A stretch of DNA of 64,000 nt from Pocillopora verrucosa (lineage: Eukaryota; Cnidaria; Anthozoa; Scleractinia; Pocilloporidae), in the NCBI RefSeq assembly GCF_036669915.1, contig NC_089313.1:2895085-2959084 (forward strand). Reading direction: 5' to 3'. Each line of letters begins with the position of its first letter. Positions within the stretch are counted from its first letter, which is position 1. The notes beneath the pieces were generated by a model. The model was given only the letters and a program-made list of their open reading frames with translations. It made no database searches and was not told where the DNA came from. This document shows positions 21,839 through 33,485 of this stretch, piece after piece. Made by a program: the position numbers and the translations under genes.

Positions 21839-24249
21839 CAAGCTAAGGTTAGAGAAGTGTTCATTCAAGCAATGCTGATTAGAAATTAGATAATGACTGA
21901 ACAAAAAACTGGTAGCCTTTGTAAAATAGATTTGAATTTAATCCTAAATGTAGTAAAGCGAAAAGCCACAAAACGATTTCTGTTGTCATTCAGTTGGATA
22001 GAGCCTTTTCAAAGTTATCGTAGGCACGGGATCGATGTTCCGACGTAGCCAACGGATAAAGAACCACAGAGCAGCCACAGAATATTGCTTGGTGATGCGT
22101 TTCTATTCTACGCGTTTGCTTAGCATTTTGCTGAATAAAAGTTTTGATCAAAGTCTTTGGGATGTGGTCCTTGTACGATGAGAGAGCATCATTTTTGCTA
22201 AAAGCTGAACGCATTTGTTGAAATAATGAAACGCACTTCCATTTGCCGTCATGAATTATTCACTGAGTGTCTCCAACTTTAATTGAAGAGAAAGCTTCTC
22301 GACAAAAAACAAAAAAACCCATTTTTCGACGTGCATATTCATGTTAGACAGCACTGAGAGATGCCTTTCTAACTTCTCCGTTCAAAATTCTACCCTAAAA
22401 GTTTAGTAACTGCTCAGAATGATCGACAAATTGTCCTAGAATCGAATTTTGGGCTGCATTATAAGTCTTCGTCCAGCACCGGCTAACAATTCCCATTGAG
22501 CAAACTTGTGATCTATCAACCTATTTCTGGTTTCATATGCCGGAAAATGCGAGGAAAATTTCAATTAAGTAAAGTATAGGGTTGTCTAATTTGCAAACAA
22601 TATCGCTATCCTGTTAACACTTCAGCGACTTCCTGACAATTGTCAAGTTCTTGGCATCTAGTAGAGTGATAAATCATTTTAGTCTTCGATATAGACTTCA
22701 AAAGCAGTTTTATCAACTTACACACTTTTCCTTCCTTGCCGCCATAGCACTGTTCTTCTTTTTAAAAAAATGGCGTGATATTATACAAAGTTAAGCATTA
22801 AGGCAGGGGATCAACTTTTGACTCACAATCCATTAAGAAAAACCAGCAGGTGCATTCTTATTCATATAACAATTTTCTAATTTTATTGTACTAAGGATAA
22901 ACATGATAAGCACGGACAAATAATTCATGAGAAATTTTAAGCAAATGTCATTGGTAAAGGAACATTTTTATTTTACTGTGTGAGTCAATGACAGAAAATT
23001 GAAAAACTCCCTCAAATGTCCGTAAGTTTGGCATCTCAGTGAACAGCCAGTCTTTTTCAACAATTAATTTTTGAGTCTTTTGAACCCAAAAAACCTAGTT
23101 ATTTCCTTTTTTTTGACCAATGCTAAACAAAAAATTCTAACTTCGGTTCGTCTCTTAATTTCGTTCTGAACATTGATCAAATTTTGATTACAGCGAAATT
23201 TGATTCTGAATAATTTTCTATATCTAGGCACCAATCTTAGATGACATCAACATACTTCAAGTTTTGCAGTAGAAAGTTATGCCTATGTACCTAAATATAT
23301 AGATATAGGTGTTTTAAGAGAAATGTTGCACTCTTTTTTTTAAGCGGTAGTAGCACATATATCGTCTATTTGAGTCCGTTCATTATAGGTGAGTCGATTA
23401 CTAATAAAAAAGGTTCATTGATTAGCTTAGCGTTGGCAAACTGCGTATAGGAGTAAAAGTTAATGCGTAATTTTATTTACAAAGTAGATGATATTGAAGG
23501 TGGTTACTCCTTACAGCTCTGGACACGCTACGCAGATATACCGCGCCAACTGCTTCATAAAAAAGGAAAACACACTCATTATGACAACACCTAATGAAGG
23601 CAGCATTAATTTTTCCCCTTTTCATTGATACTGATTTCTATATCTATGTTTTCACTAAGTACTTTAGTGAAGGAAACGCTTCTTACGCTTACGCTAAAAA
23701 ATATGTAGCTTATGCGTGAATAGATCTTGTTGTTACGGCACGACTACCCCGTATTAATGTGTCTTCGCGGCTCATGTCACAACCTCCATGCCGAAACACC
23801 TATCAGGGCCGGTTTGCAAGCCATAGGGCGCAAGAAAAGAGATACCAATGGTTTTTTTCTGCATAGCCATGACATAACCATTATTGGTTTAGTAGAGTTC
23901 TGTGACAAAGAAAAACCACCGAGGTGGAGTGACTATTAATGGGTAAGTTAATTATCATTTTGCAAGCTAATATCATCCGTTTCTATACGAGAAGATCTCA
24001 AATTGCAAAAACTGTTCAAAAATATATCAGTGATGTCACCAAATGTTATGAACGGCCCTCAGGGAGTGATTGGTTACCAACAGAAAGATCTCTTTTGTTA
24101 AATTGTTTCTGGCTGTTATAAACTGTCAATTTGCAAAGTGAAAATCCTTCAATTAATTACTCCTCGTATTGACATGCTTCCGTTGACGTTCCTAGTTACA
24201 AATTAATTTTCAGTGTCAGATCCAGATTAAGTCACACAGCCAGTGAAAG

Positions 24250-25106
24250 ATGGTTATTGACTGGTTCTGGATCGTAGGATGGTTTTTCATCTTCTTCGGT
24301 CTGGTTGGAAACATCTGGGTCATTTCAATCATTGCCAAAAGGAGAAGATTACAGACAACCACAAATTTGTTCATTCTTTCTTTGGTGGTGGCCGATCTGT
24401 GTGTATATCTGTGTGGCGGATAAATGCGATTACGGCGTTCGTATAACATTCGCCTTTTTCTTCAGAGACGTTTCCTCCATGGGCTTAATTGCCATTGTAG
24501 CAGAGCGTTACATCGCTATTGCGCATTCGTTGAAATACGTCCGTGTGTTTACCACCACCAGGAGAACATTCATGATCATTGCAATCTGTTGGGTAATTCC
24601 ATTTCTCTTTAATGCAATTTTTCTCAGCAAAGCTTCGATTGAGAAACGTCTGCATTTTTTTGTCATTTACACAGTGCTCTTTGAACTGTTACCAGCTCTT
24701 TAACTCTCAGCTGCACATCTGCATATCGTGGTAATTGCTCGCAAACTCTCCCTCGAAATGAAAGCTCTTTTGAAACAAGTTAAATTCAACATAGCAATAA
24801 ACTCCATGCAAGTAACTGAAGTTGGAAACGTGGGCCTAAAACTTTCCACAGTGAGGTTGGTAACTAATCTCGTTATCATTTTTATAGCACATTATGGATC
24901 TCCACATCTGGATCTGTAGTACCTTTAATCTTTGTAAGGTTTCTGAACGTGAGGTGACAGCAACTAGTTTGCTCTTGTTGGCCAATTCTACGTTAAATCC
25001 TTTTGTATACGCGTTCCTCAAAGAAGATGTCAGGAGAGAATCAAAAGCTTTTCTTTGCTGCAAGGGGCACGTAAAACTACGTGTCTTAAAGGTTTATCCA
25101 GAATAG
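24250..25106 (+). pseudogene. class A GPCR pseudogene, nearly full length
   Basis: Begins with an intact start and TM1 (MVIDWFWIVGWFF, GNIWVI) and TM2 (LSLVVADLCV). About 45-50 bases are then missing near 24405, removing the end of TM2 and most of ECL1 and shifting frame. TM3-TM5 continue (AERYIAIAHSLKY) to a stop at 24701-24703, TM5-TM6 resume in the same region (MVIARKLSLEMKALLKQV), a further frame change follows near 24890, and the tail (LANSTLNPFVYAFLKEDV) ends at 25106. With three or more lesions it cannot make a seven-TM receptor. Its 5' flank still resembles those of live genes. Confidence 0.85.
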
Positions 25107-26418
25107 AAAGATATGGGCCGATTTCCTTCCAGCAATGCTGACTAAAAAATACTACCGAACTTGTTAGATGTGTTTTAATTTAGCACATTCTTAGGTTGAT
25201 CAGTGGAGACAGCTATTTGCCGCCGTAATGTGTTGTGAACAAGTTTCGTTTTCTATGGTGTACACTCTGCCTGGAGCACAATTCAGGACGTTTTCCTATG
25301 AGTCTCTTGTTGCTGTCGGTGTCAGCTAAAAGGCCTGAAAAAGCCGAAAATGTGATCATTAAAGGCTTAAAGAAAAACGAATGACTTCTAAAATCCTCAG
25401 CATGATTGAATCTAACAATGAATAAAGAGCTTGTAAACAACAACATTCTCTGTTGCGAGCCTGTAACCATATATTTCAGCGAATAGATGTCAAAAAGGCA
25501 TAGAGATTCTTATATCAGAACATAGGTAAAGATAATTAAATCAAAAATAACTTATAAAAATCTTAAATGCTGTTAAGAAATACAACCATGTAACTGCAGA
25601 AATTTAATCCTGTTTTTCTCAACAGTCATAATCCCCTTCTTGGACGGCAAGCACTTATGAAAATTTTATCTGCACAAATAAGAATCATTTATATCTTGGT
25701 CCTGACGAACCATGTGATGTTCATGAGATAGGCATCTTAACGAAGTAATGGACCTCACAGAGAAAAATATAATTCAAATTAAGATTATCAGGAAAATACA
25801 AAGTTTATCAAACAATTTGGCTTTAAAGCAAACAAACCGGTGTGGAGGCCTTTATGGGACATCTTTGACAATCCGACGGTCGATTAAGGAAGCGTTTTCC
25901 TACCTGGGAATTGTTTTAATGCTGAAGCGAAAAAGTCATGCTGAAGTTTGACCCATTGTTTACCTGACGCAGTTTAGTTATCTTCACAGTTCTGTAACGT
26001 CAGTTTACCGTCCACACTCTCTTTCGAATCGTGTTGAGTCATCAGAGTAATGTTTAAGTCTAATTTGGATAGGTTGGCAAAAATAAATGATAATCTTTTA
26101 TTTTTTCGTAGGCCTGGCTTCCAAGCTTTCTTGTATTCTCTTTTGCCTAAGTTTCTCAAACAATCTTTCCACTGACTGCTCAGCGATTAATTCCAGTCAG
26201 TAAGAGGCTATCATAAACTGGCTACTTAGCGCTGATTCAGTATTAGTCTTTCCAGGAGAGGAGGGTGAATGTAAAATGTTTGTGTAGGATGTGCTATACT
26301 TCTTTATGCAGATTGGAATTTAAATGACGGCTTCAACCAGCTGACTACAAGAGGCTTCACAAAGTGCGTAAACTGACAGAGAAGTGTAACACATGCGCCG
26401 GCGCATATTCAGACGAGG

Positions 26419-26830
26419 ATGGTATTTCACTGGTTTTTGGATCGTAGATTGGTGCGGAACACTCATTATTTTCATTATTGCGAAGAGAAGAACACAAAAA
26501 TGTAAGCAACTTAGTATAGAATAAAAAAAATAAGATAATAAAAAATAATAGAAAATGGGCTTGTTCTTTCTTTGACGGACTCCGATGTCAGCATCATGAG
26601 CGGATGCTTTCCACGAAGGTTCTGTGATTTTTCACATTTACGTTCTGTCCTACAAAAACGCTTTTGTCCTGTATTTCCTAAATACATATCTTTGCGTTGA
26701 CTGCCACGATTTTTGCCAACATTCATTCGCTTAATTAACTCCGTGTTATTGAGACAAAGTCAACAATAATCATCATCTCTACGGCTTCTTGGGGGAGAAT
26801 TCTAAGAATTTTCACTGCGCTTCGTCTTAC
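26419..26830 (+). pseudogene. ancient receptor relic
   Basis: Starts with ATGGTATTTCACTGGTTTTT and GATCGTAGATTGG like the 24250 pseudogene, then ATTATTTTCATTATTGCGAA of TM1. A TM2-like stretch follows at 26556-26615 and a TM3-TM4-like stretch at 26700-26815. All frames are broken, and there are insertions of A/T-rich sequence. It is recognised only by order and similarity to paralogues. Confidence 0.55.
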
Positions 26831-27839
26831 GTGCAAACAACCCTTCATGGTCAGCCGAAAAAGACTGCAGATATTCTCCGTAGCGGGATTTGCAACCACA
26901 CCAATCGCAGCTACTCTAAAAAATTTGCTCGTTTCCCGTAAATTTGCAATAGAAATGACAAACTCTTGTCTTGATTTGATGTGGCGGCAAAATTGGTGAA
27001 ACTAATTTTGTAAACCATCATTAAGGAGGTTTATTCTTCACTTTCTGATTTTCGATGAGTACAGAAGAAGTTAATAATCTACCTTATGAACTTTGCGTCG
27101 TTTCCGTAAAATGCCATGACGAACTAATAAACATTGTTAGAATGTAGCCATAACATTTCTTGAAGATAGTGAGGCTGAAAGCGTTGTCATTTATCCGACG
27201 CAGGCCAGGAGGAAAAAAAACAATTGCAGTAATTCAACCCAAACTTCCAAAAACAAAATCTGAGACACTGGCAGAGCCGACTCCATCAATTAACTCCGCG
27301 AGAATGGTAACTTTATCCGCTTTTGGAACAAAGATGAGGGAGAGGACGTCTTAAAAGATAGTCGCTGCGAAAGGCCTCCTCACCGTTAGTCTTTGAAAGC
27401 AACTAGGTTTTTGGTACTTTGAGTGATTAAGGAAAGGATGTTGAACTTACTAAGTTGAGCAAGAGGCATCCTGCGTGTGCACTACAAAGTTTTTTTTTCT
27501 TGAACTGAGCGAGCTTGTCGTGCTCATACAATTCAGAGAAATGACTGAAGAAACAACGAGCAACTTAGTCTGACTCAAAGTTGGCGGTTATCGTCAATTT
27601 AACATAAGCACTCAGGCCTATACTGCTATGGCATATAAATGTGAAATTAAGGTGCAAGGCTGTAAAAGCAGACCTGTTGGAATAAGCCTGATGATCGTGG
27701 ACACGCGTAGTTTTCGTACGCCGCCAATATTGTGTTACAGGTGTGTTGGAAATGAAAAGCAAAGCTAAAAGTCAAACCAAATAATTTAAAGGACAAAAGA
27801 TGCTGATTTGTGATAACATAAATTATAGCCCTGCCGGTA

Positions 27840-28244
27840 TTAGAAGATAAGACTAGAAGAAATATTATGGCAGATATTTTGACGGTCACACGAGTAACTA
27901 CAACACTGAAATTTAGCCAACATTCTATTATTCACGAAAACATTGCCACTAAGTGTCATTTTTTTAAGTTCACCACACCGGCATGAAGCTGTTAAGTTGT
28001 ATTTTTTTAAAAGAAGACAGACATAAGTGGAATCTGAATATTTCTGAAAGATGGTTTTCCCTTTATTGTTTGTCTTTGGCTCTGAAAAAAAAACAAACCA
28101 CGCAAGATTATCAGTTAGTTGAGTCTCCTTCGAACAGGTTAATTTCACTTCATTAATAAAAATTTTATCAGGAATAAAATCATCCCTGATAGTAGATCTA
28201 GGAAAATTGATTAATTTTAGGTCATTAGGCGCTAAATTTGGCAT
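27840..28244 (-). CDS. hypothetical ORF, 134 aa
   Basis: Open frame with six cysteines in the second half (CRCGEL, CCSYSCDR, ICHN) and no recognised domain. No splice partner, paralogue or clear promoter is visible. In AT-rich DNA an ORF of this size can arise by chance. Confidence 0.2.
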   Translation of the reverse strand: MPNLAPNDLKLINFPRSTIRDDFIPDKIFINEVKLTCSKETQLTDNLAWFVFFSEPKTNNKGKTIFQKYSDSTYVCLLLKKYNLTASCRCGELKKMTLSGNVFVNNRMLAKFQCCSYSCDRQNICHNISSSLIF

Positions 28245-28897
28245 GACTCATACAGAAATAGACTGAAATAAAGGATAGCCACTACAATGGCGAAATACAC
28301 GGCGCGATTTCGAAGGTTCAAAGACAGATTTTTATTGAAGTTTTGAATCTCCAAGAATAGCTTATTTTCCTATCTCAAGAGCCAATAAAAGACACAATCA
28401 ATTACCGAGGTGCTATTATCTCCTACGCTGTCCTTATGATAAAACATATGTCATAAATATATCGGAAATTAGGTAGACGCACATACACGACCTGGTACAA
28501 ATATATAAGTTTATTTTGGAACCAAATACGTTCAGTCTCTTTTCGGTCCGGTTTTTAAGATTATGTATGCAACTTCACGGTTTTAATTGTCATCACTCCA
28601 TGTTTTTTCATTATGGCACAGGTAGTGCATGCACGACGTAGAGTTTACTTAGGTGGTATGAATAATATATCGCTCCATGCTAATTCGCGCTTGATTTATA
28701 ATAATAATTACCATACATCTTTGCCATAAGATTTCCAAGTGAAAATTTCTTTTACGGCTTGTCGTACTGTAAACCTGTAAGATTAGTACTATTGAGATTT
28801 ACTTCTGAAATGGTATTTTTGCTTCCTTCAGAGGAAATGCATATGAGTCATGTTTGCGTAAAATGGAAGACCAAGTCACCTGTCTTGCCTAATAAGC

Positions 28898-28903
28898 TTT
28901 TAT
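28898..28903 (-). promoter_or_regulatory. poly(A) signal downstream of the 432-aa ORF
   Basis: AATAAA on the minus strand about 100 bases past the stop codon of the 29003-30301 ORF, in the expected position. Confidence 0.4.
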
Positions 28904-29002
28904 TGGCGCAAATGTTTCTTGGCAACTGTGACAGCTAAGCTGAAAAATAAAACACAACCGACCGTGTGATCGGCTTTGCAAGGATCAGCTTGAATAATTC
29001 GT

Positions 29003-30301
29003 TTAAAGCAAGCCTAAATCTCGAAGATTATGCACTAGAAGAAAATCATCTACTTGTTTCGAATTATTTCTACACAGTGCCGACCGTCTTCGTTTCTCCC
29101 TCAACGAAGTATACGGAACATCCATAGAAGCTTTTGGAAGTTCCTCTCTTGCGTTTTCAAGCGAGTCGATTAAAATTTGAATTTGTGGCATTCCTTGCAG
29201 AGAGTATGCAGTTTCTTCGCTTTGGTCTCGCTTCTTGTTTGAAGCGGTTTTTTCCTTAGATTCATAAATACTTATTGATGGCGGCGAATTTGATCGCTGC
29301 TCATTCAAAACATGTGTATCTTGCTCAAATGACATAGATGAATTGACATTCAAGTCTATTTCGCATCGACTTACAGGTCGTCTGCCATTTGCAAGTGTTG
29401 CAACCGATAAACCTATTCTTTCTGATTGTCTTGTGGCTGTAGTAGAGCCTTTTCTTCTTTCGGATTGAATTCTGTTATTATTCTTTTCGTAGGCATGATG
29501 TTCGCTTTGTAAATGTAAGCTGTTTGAATTCAATCTCTTTTGAATTTTACCCGAAAATTCCTCACTTCTGATACACGTGTGTTGTACGACGTCAGCTCTT
29601 GATTGCGAGTCAATAGGATATTGCCCACCTTCTGTTTTTGAACGCTGCCTTATTAGAAGTGCATTGCAGCCTTTACAACTGGATTTGTAACTATCAGATC
29701 CCACAGGGCTACTGAAAGATCGTTGAGGGATTCGCGGTTTAGATCGAAGCTGATCTTTCCCCAGAGTTTCGCGTTTTTCAGCTAAGCAAGGCCTACCAAC
29801 CACTTGTAAATGCTTATCATATTCACCGCTCGAGTCCTTTCTTTGCTGAGCTACGAAACTGGAGAAGTCTACGTTTTTATGCGATTTCCCCTCACTGCTT
29901 TTCCTGCTTGTATCGCGACTAGCAGCTGACCCGTTCGACGACGCAAATGAAAATCTACGCGCGTTGCTCAATCTTCTCCCGTGTCGTGCGTTATCCTGTA
30001 TCGGTGGTAAAACAGAAAAACGCGTGAAAGTACCCATATTGTAGTTGAGATTTAACAGAGGAATTTTCTCCTCAGTTTCAGATTCACCATTGCTCTTTTC
30101 TAGCTCGTCATCGGAAAAAACGGTCTTCATGTTTGGGTTTTCGTCGCCTAACGGCCTGTCTTCTGTAAGCTTTGCATATTCAATTTTCGGTAAAAACAGT
30201 TTGTTTCCTTTGGGTATTTGCGACCTGGTGTTCATGGCGATAAAACTGTGGTCTTTTTGAATCTGTAAGTTCAATACTATTTGAGTTTCATGACGAACCA
30301 C
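29003..30301 (-). CDS. single-exon, disordered basic protein of unknown function (up to 432 aa)
   Basis: The longest ORF in the window. No family is recognised. The protein is rich in Ser, Arg, Lys, Glu and Gln, with no membrane segment or signal peptide. Arg/Ser clusters such as RRLSNARRFSFASS (about residue 109), RKSSEGKSHK and REKRRRSALCR near the C-terminus look like basophilic kinase sites. A more ordered patch near the end (MPQIQILIDSLENAREEL) could form a helix. The first Met is at 30301; a second (MNTRSQIP) 22 codons in is equally plausible. A minus-strand AATAAA follows at 28903-28898. It lies between the receptor cluster and the inverted receptor without shared orientation. Its ORF length makes chance unlikely; function unknown. 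Confidence 0.65.
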   Translation of the reverse strand: MVRHETQIVLNLQIQKDHSFIAMNTRSQIPKGNKLFLPKIEYAKLTEDRPLGDENPNMKTVFSDDELEKSNGESETEEKIPLLNLNYNMGTFTRFSVLPPIQDNARHGRRLSNARRFSFASSNGSAASRDTSRKSSEGKSHKNVDFSSFVAQQRKDSSGEYDKHLQVVGRPCLAEKRETLGKDQLRSKPRIPQRSFSSPVGSDSYKSSCKGCNALLIRQRSKTEGGQYPIDSQSRADVVQHTCIRSEEFSGKIQKRLNSNSLHLQSEHHAYEKNNNRIQSERRKGSTTATRQSERIGLSVATLANGRRPVSRCEIDLNVNSSMSFEQDTHVLNEQRSNSPPSISIYESKEKTASNKKRDQSEETAYSLQGMPQIQILIDSLENAREELPKASMDVPYTSLREKRRRSALCRNNSKQVDDFLLVHNLRDLGLL

Positions 30302-31189
30302 AAAAGGATTTTTGCCACTTTCCTTCCAACCTCATTTTACGTGTTTATAATTCCCCCGATGCACCATCTGTTTTGTAACATTATGTTGATCAAGTAGATC
30401 ACGTGGCACTCTTTTAATGAGCAGTTGTGAACAAGACGCCACAAACATAAATGAATTCGGCATTCGCATAGAAGTTAAATACGCATAAAGAGAGCTTCTT
30501 CCCTATTCGTCAAAATAATCTATAACAAATATTTCAGTTCACTATTCAAGTTTGCACGCAAACTCTCGTCTTAAATTGAAACGAGAGTGAAGTTGCATCT
30601 CGTTTTGATCGAAGTTTCCCCGAGACGTTTTTGAATAATTTTACACAATTCTAGTGTGTTTCGTCCCATTTTTTCAAAATTAAATTTAAACGAGGATTAC
30701 TTACCGAAAACCCGATTAATTAATTCATTTTAAAATTTTAATAGTATGAATAAGCATTGGCTGACCATTCGAGTTTGGATTTTGGAAATACACATCAAAC
30801 GATCATATGAACCAAAATCAGTGATAAGTGATTAAAATAGGAATTTTTTTAGTATTGAAAAATTTTTGGGAGATGCATGACATTGTTTTTAAAGTAATGG
30901 TGAAGTCAAATATGGTATTCTGAAGCTTAAAGTAATTATAAGTTGTGCTAAATGTATTTATACGTGGATCGACAGCTCTGCCTTTTGTCAGTAAACTGCT
31001 GAACCACGTTTTTGTAACTGATGATTTTGACTGTCTATATTGACCGGTAATTATTTAGTTAATGAAGTGCGCTAAATCAAGTATTTTATCATTATCATTA
31101 TGCCGCTTTTTTTTCTTTGAAAAAAAAGAAAAAAATCGTATCATCCCCTGAAGCTATTATCTACAAGATAATATCTTATATTACCAGCG

Positions 31190-31275
31190 GCGGGTCCAGA
31201 AGTTGAGCTGAGGGGGTCCCCGGTTTTTTTTTTCGCTTTCCCTGCCGGCTTTTGTTCCTTTTCTTCCTTGATGTA
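31190..31275 (-). repeat. single diverged copy of the C-rich repeat unit
   Basis: On the minus strand it reads GGAAGAAAAGGAACAAAAGC, CCGGCAGG, AAGCG, A-run, CCGGGGACC, AGCTCAACTTCTGGA, sharing landmarks with the units at 17440-17845 but with a rearranged order at one end. Confidence 0.6.
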
Positions 31276-32228
31276 TTCAATAGTGCTTCCATGTTCAAAG
31301 ATGGTTTTTCTTCTCAGATTAGTTACGGCTAATGGTTGTCATGCAATTAATATATTGAGAAACGATAACAAAAAAATCACTTTACAAGGTTAATTTCACC
31401 TTCATAAATCTAAGCGTTTCTTTTTTAAAGCAACATTTAAAACTGTCATTCCGTTCACCACGGGGCCAAAGAAGCTAAGAACATCCCCATTATGTTGGGA
31501 CACCTCACACAATACGAAGTATGCTGTCAAGCGGGTCTCAATGGGGTGATGGTTTTTACGGCTAACAGTTAACACTATTTCATTGTTGTCACCAGAAACT
31601 TCCCTTACGGTTAACTTCTTTTACGACCGTCGGTTAAAATTTGTCAATTTGTACGCCTAGAGGCTAAATTTTTTTGTTCGTTTTACAGCTATCGGTTTAC
31701 CCCATTAAGACCCCCTGTTAGGCCTAAAATTAAACCATTCTATAGTGTATGATACTGATTTTTACGTGTTTACGAATATCTCTCAATGTTTTCCACTGAA
31801 AAGTAACAGGAAAGTCAAAAACTGTCTATAATGTAGAATCCATTTCTTAGCCAAAAATATTATAAGTAAGTGTAAATAAAATTTGCCAATTGGTTTTGCT
31901 CTACCTGAAAGGTAATATAAAATTTAATCTAAATATATATATATATAAATATATTCTCTTTAATCCACGTTCTGATTATGCAAATCAAACTCATTTATTA
32001 GTTGTTATGATAGTTCATAACAGACTAACGATTTAACAACAACAGTAATAATTTATTACTCTTTTAATGAAAGCTCTCCCGCTGACTAGGAAAAGAGTTT
32101 GATTGACGATAGTCGATATTGAAAAAGATTTCGTGATATTTAATTGTTTTTTTTGGATTTAAAAAAAAAAAAGCTTGCGGATGAACTTAACATGTTTGTT
32201 AAAAATTAAATTGTTCTGCCATTAAAGC

Positions 32229-32505
32229 TAAAAAAAATCCAAAATAATTCCTGTTGTTGTTGTTTTTTTTTTGTGTGCTTATTTCAATTTCGCCCTCTCT
32301 TCGGTCACATGAAAGTATGGACCGCCTTTTAACTTGGAAGAAGAAAAATAGCAGACAGTAAAAGGTGTGACAAATGAAATTTTCCACCCTTTTAATGCGA
32401 GACAAACCCAAAATAATTCTGGTTTTTTTTTTTTTGGTTTCAATTTTGCTATCACTTTGGTCGCATGAAAGCATGGATCATTTTTCAACTTGGAAGCAAA
32501 ATATG
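32229..32505. repeat. two-copy direct repeat, about 110-120 bp unit
   Basis: Copy 1 (about 32229-32340) and copy 2 (about 32400-32505) share AAAATAATTC, a T-run, TTTCAATTT, GGTCRCATGAAAG.ATGG and TTCAACTTGGAAG-type ends. They are moderately diverged. Overlapping minus-strand ORFs reflect the duplication. Confidence 0.65.
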
Positions 32506-33485
32506 GCAGGTGGCCACTTAACCCTAAATTGAAGGCGTGTTCGCTTCCTGTAATTGAATTCTTGCCAGTTTAGATAAATAATTTCATTCAAGCGGTTCTT
32601 TTTAAAATAGGAATGCATCATGAAAAAAGCAGGATCGATTAGACTGTCGAAAACGTAAATGTTCACTCTGCAAAGTGCATCATTCGATTACAAAATAGGA
32701 TTGTACCAGAATATTCCTACGTTATACATACAAACAGGTGCAATAAGTTTATTCAGTAACCTCACCCAAAGTCTCCTGTAATGGTCTATAATGAAATACA
32801 ACCGTGGGATATTTTGCGTCGCTTGCAAGCGTGAGAAAAATTAACTAAAAATTGTAGTCGAGAAAGGTCACTTTAAACCGCATATTAATTGGTACAGCTG
32901 GATCAAAAATGGAATCAAAAAAGGGCATGCGGAACTCACATGGATTGGGCAGGAAAGGAAATCTACCTCTAAAGCCATTTCATAAAGACCAATTTTCACT
33001 TCAACTGTCTAATACCGTAGTAAATATGCAGGAGATATCATCCTTCCGCCTAATCAAATTAAAAATACCTCTCCAGCTGATAAGCGCGAGTGATTAAATA
33101 GCCAAACCATCCACAAATCTTGTGTAAATGATAAGAGATAATATTAGTGGTAAATGAGCTGAAAACGCCGCAGGTTTGAAATACGATTGATAATCCGTTT
33201 TAGGCCATTAATGCATTGATATACACTTTGCTTCGGGAAAATTTTAAGTGTGAATTGTTAAGTAAATAAATAAATCCTTAGTTTCTGGAGGCAAGCTTGG
33301 AAGTTTTTTGGACGCTTTTTGAACGCCGTAACGTCTTCACCTGTCACGTGTTCAAACATGGGCACCATCTTAACCCAATGGAAATTACAAAGTGGCCATG
33401 GAAACTTTGTAATTTTATTTTGCGCCAAAATTAAAGAGTAATTGCCAACAATGATATCACGAGAAAGAGTGAAGAGTGAAATCGC

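Larger units (their letters stand above)
20746..24249. other. intergenic between receptor 5 and the receptor pseudogene
   Basis: Contains module copies at 20940-21400, 22420-22680 (resembling 6200-6480), 22890-23050, 23180-23400 and 23510-23830, plus the receptor fragment at 21650-21838. From about 23990 to 24249 it resembles the 5' flank of intact receptors. No intact gene is seen. Confidence 0.55.
25107..29002. other. intergenic, end of receptor cluster
   Basis: Beyond the receptor relic at 26419 and the uncertain ORF at 27840-28244, no gene could be supported. 25130-25470 resembles 3' flanks of other receptors (GGCCTGAAAA, TGTAAACAAC). Confidence 0.45.
30302..33485. other. intergenic, AT-rich
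   Basis: No gene is seen. It contains the partial C-rich repeat copy (31190-31275), an AT dinucleotide run near 31933-31950, and a direct duplication at 32229-32505. Confidence 0.5.
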
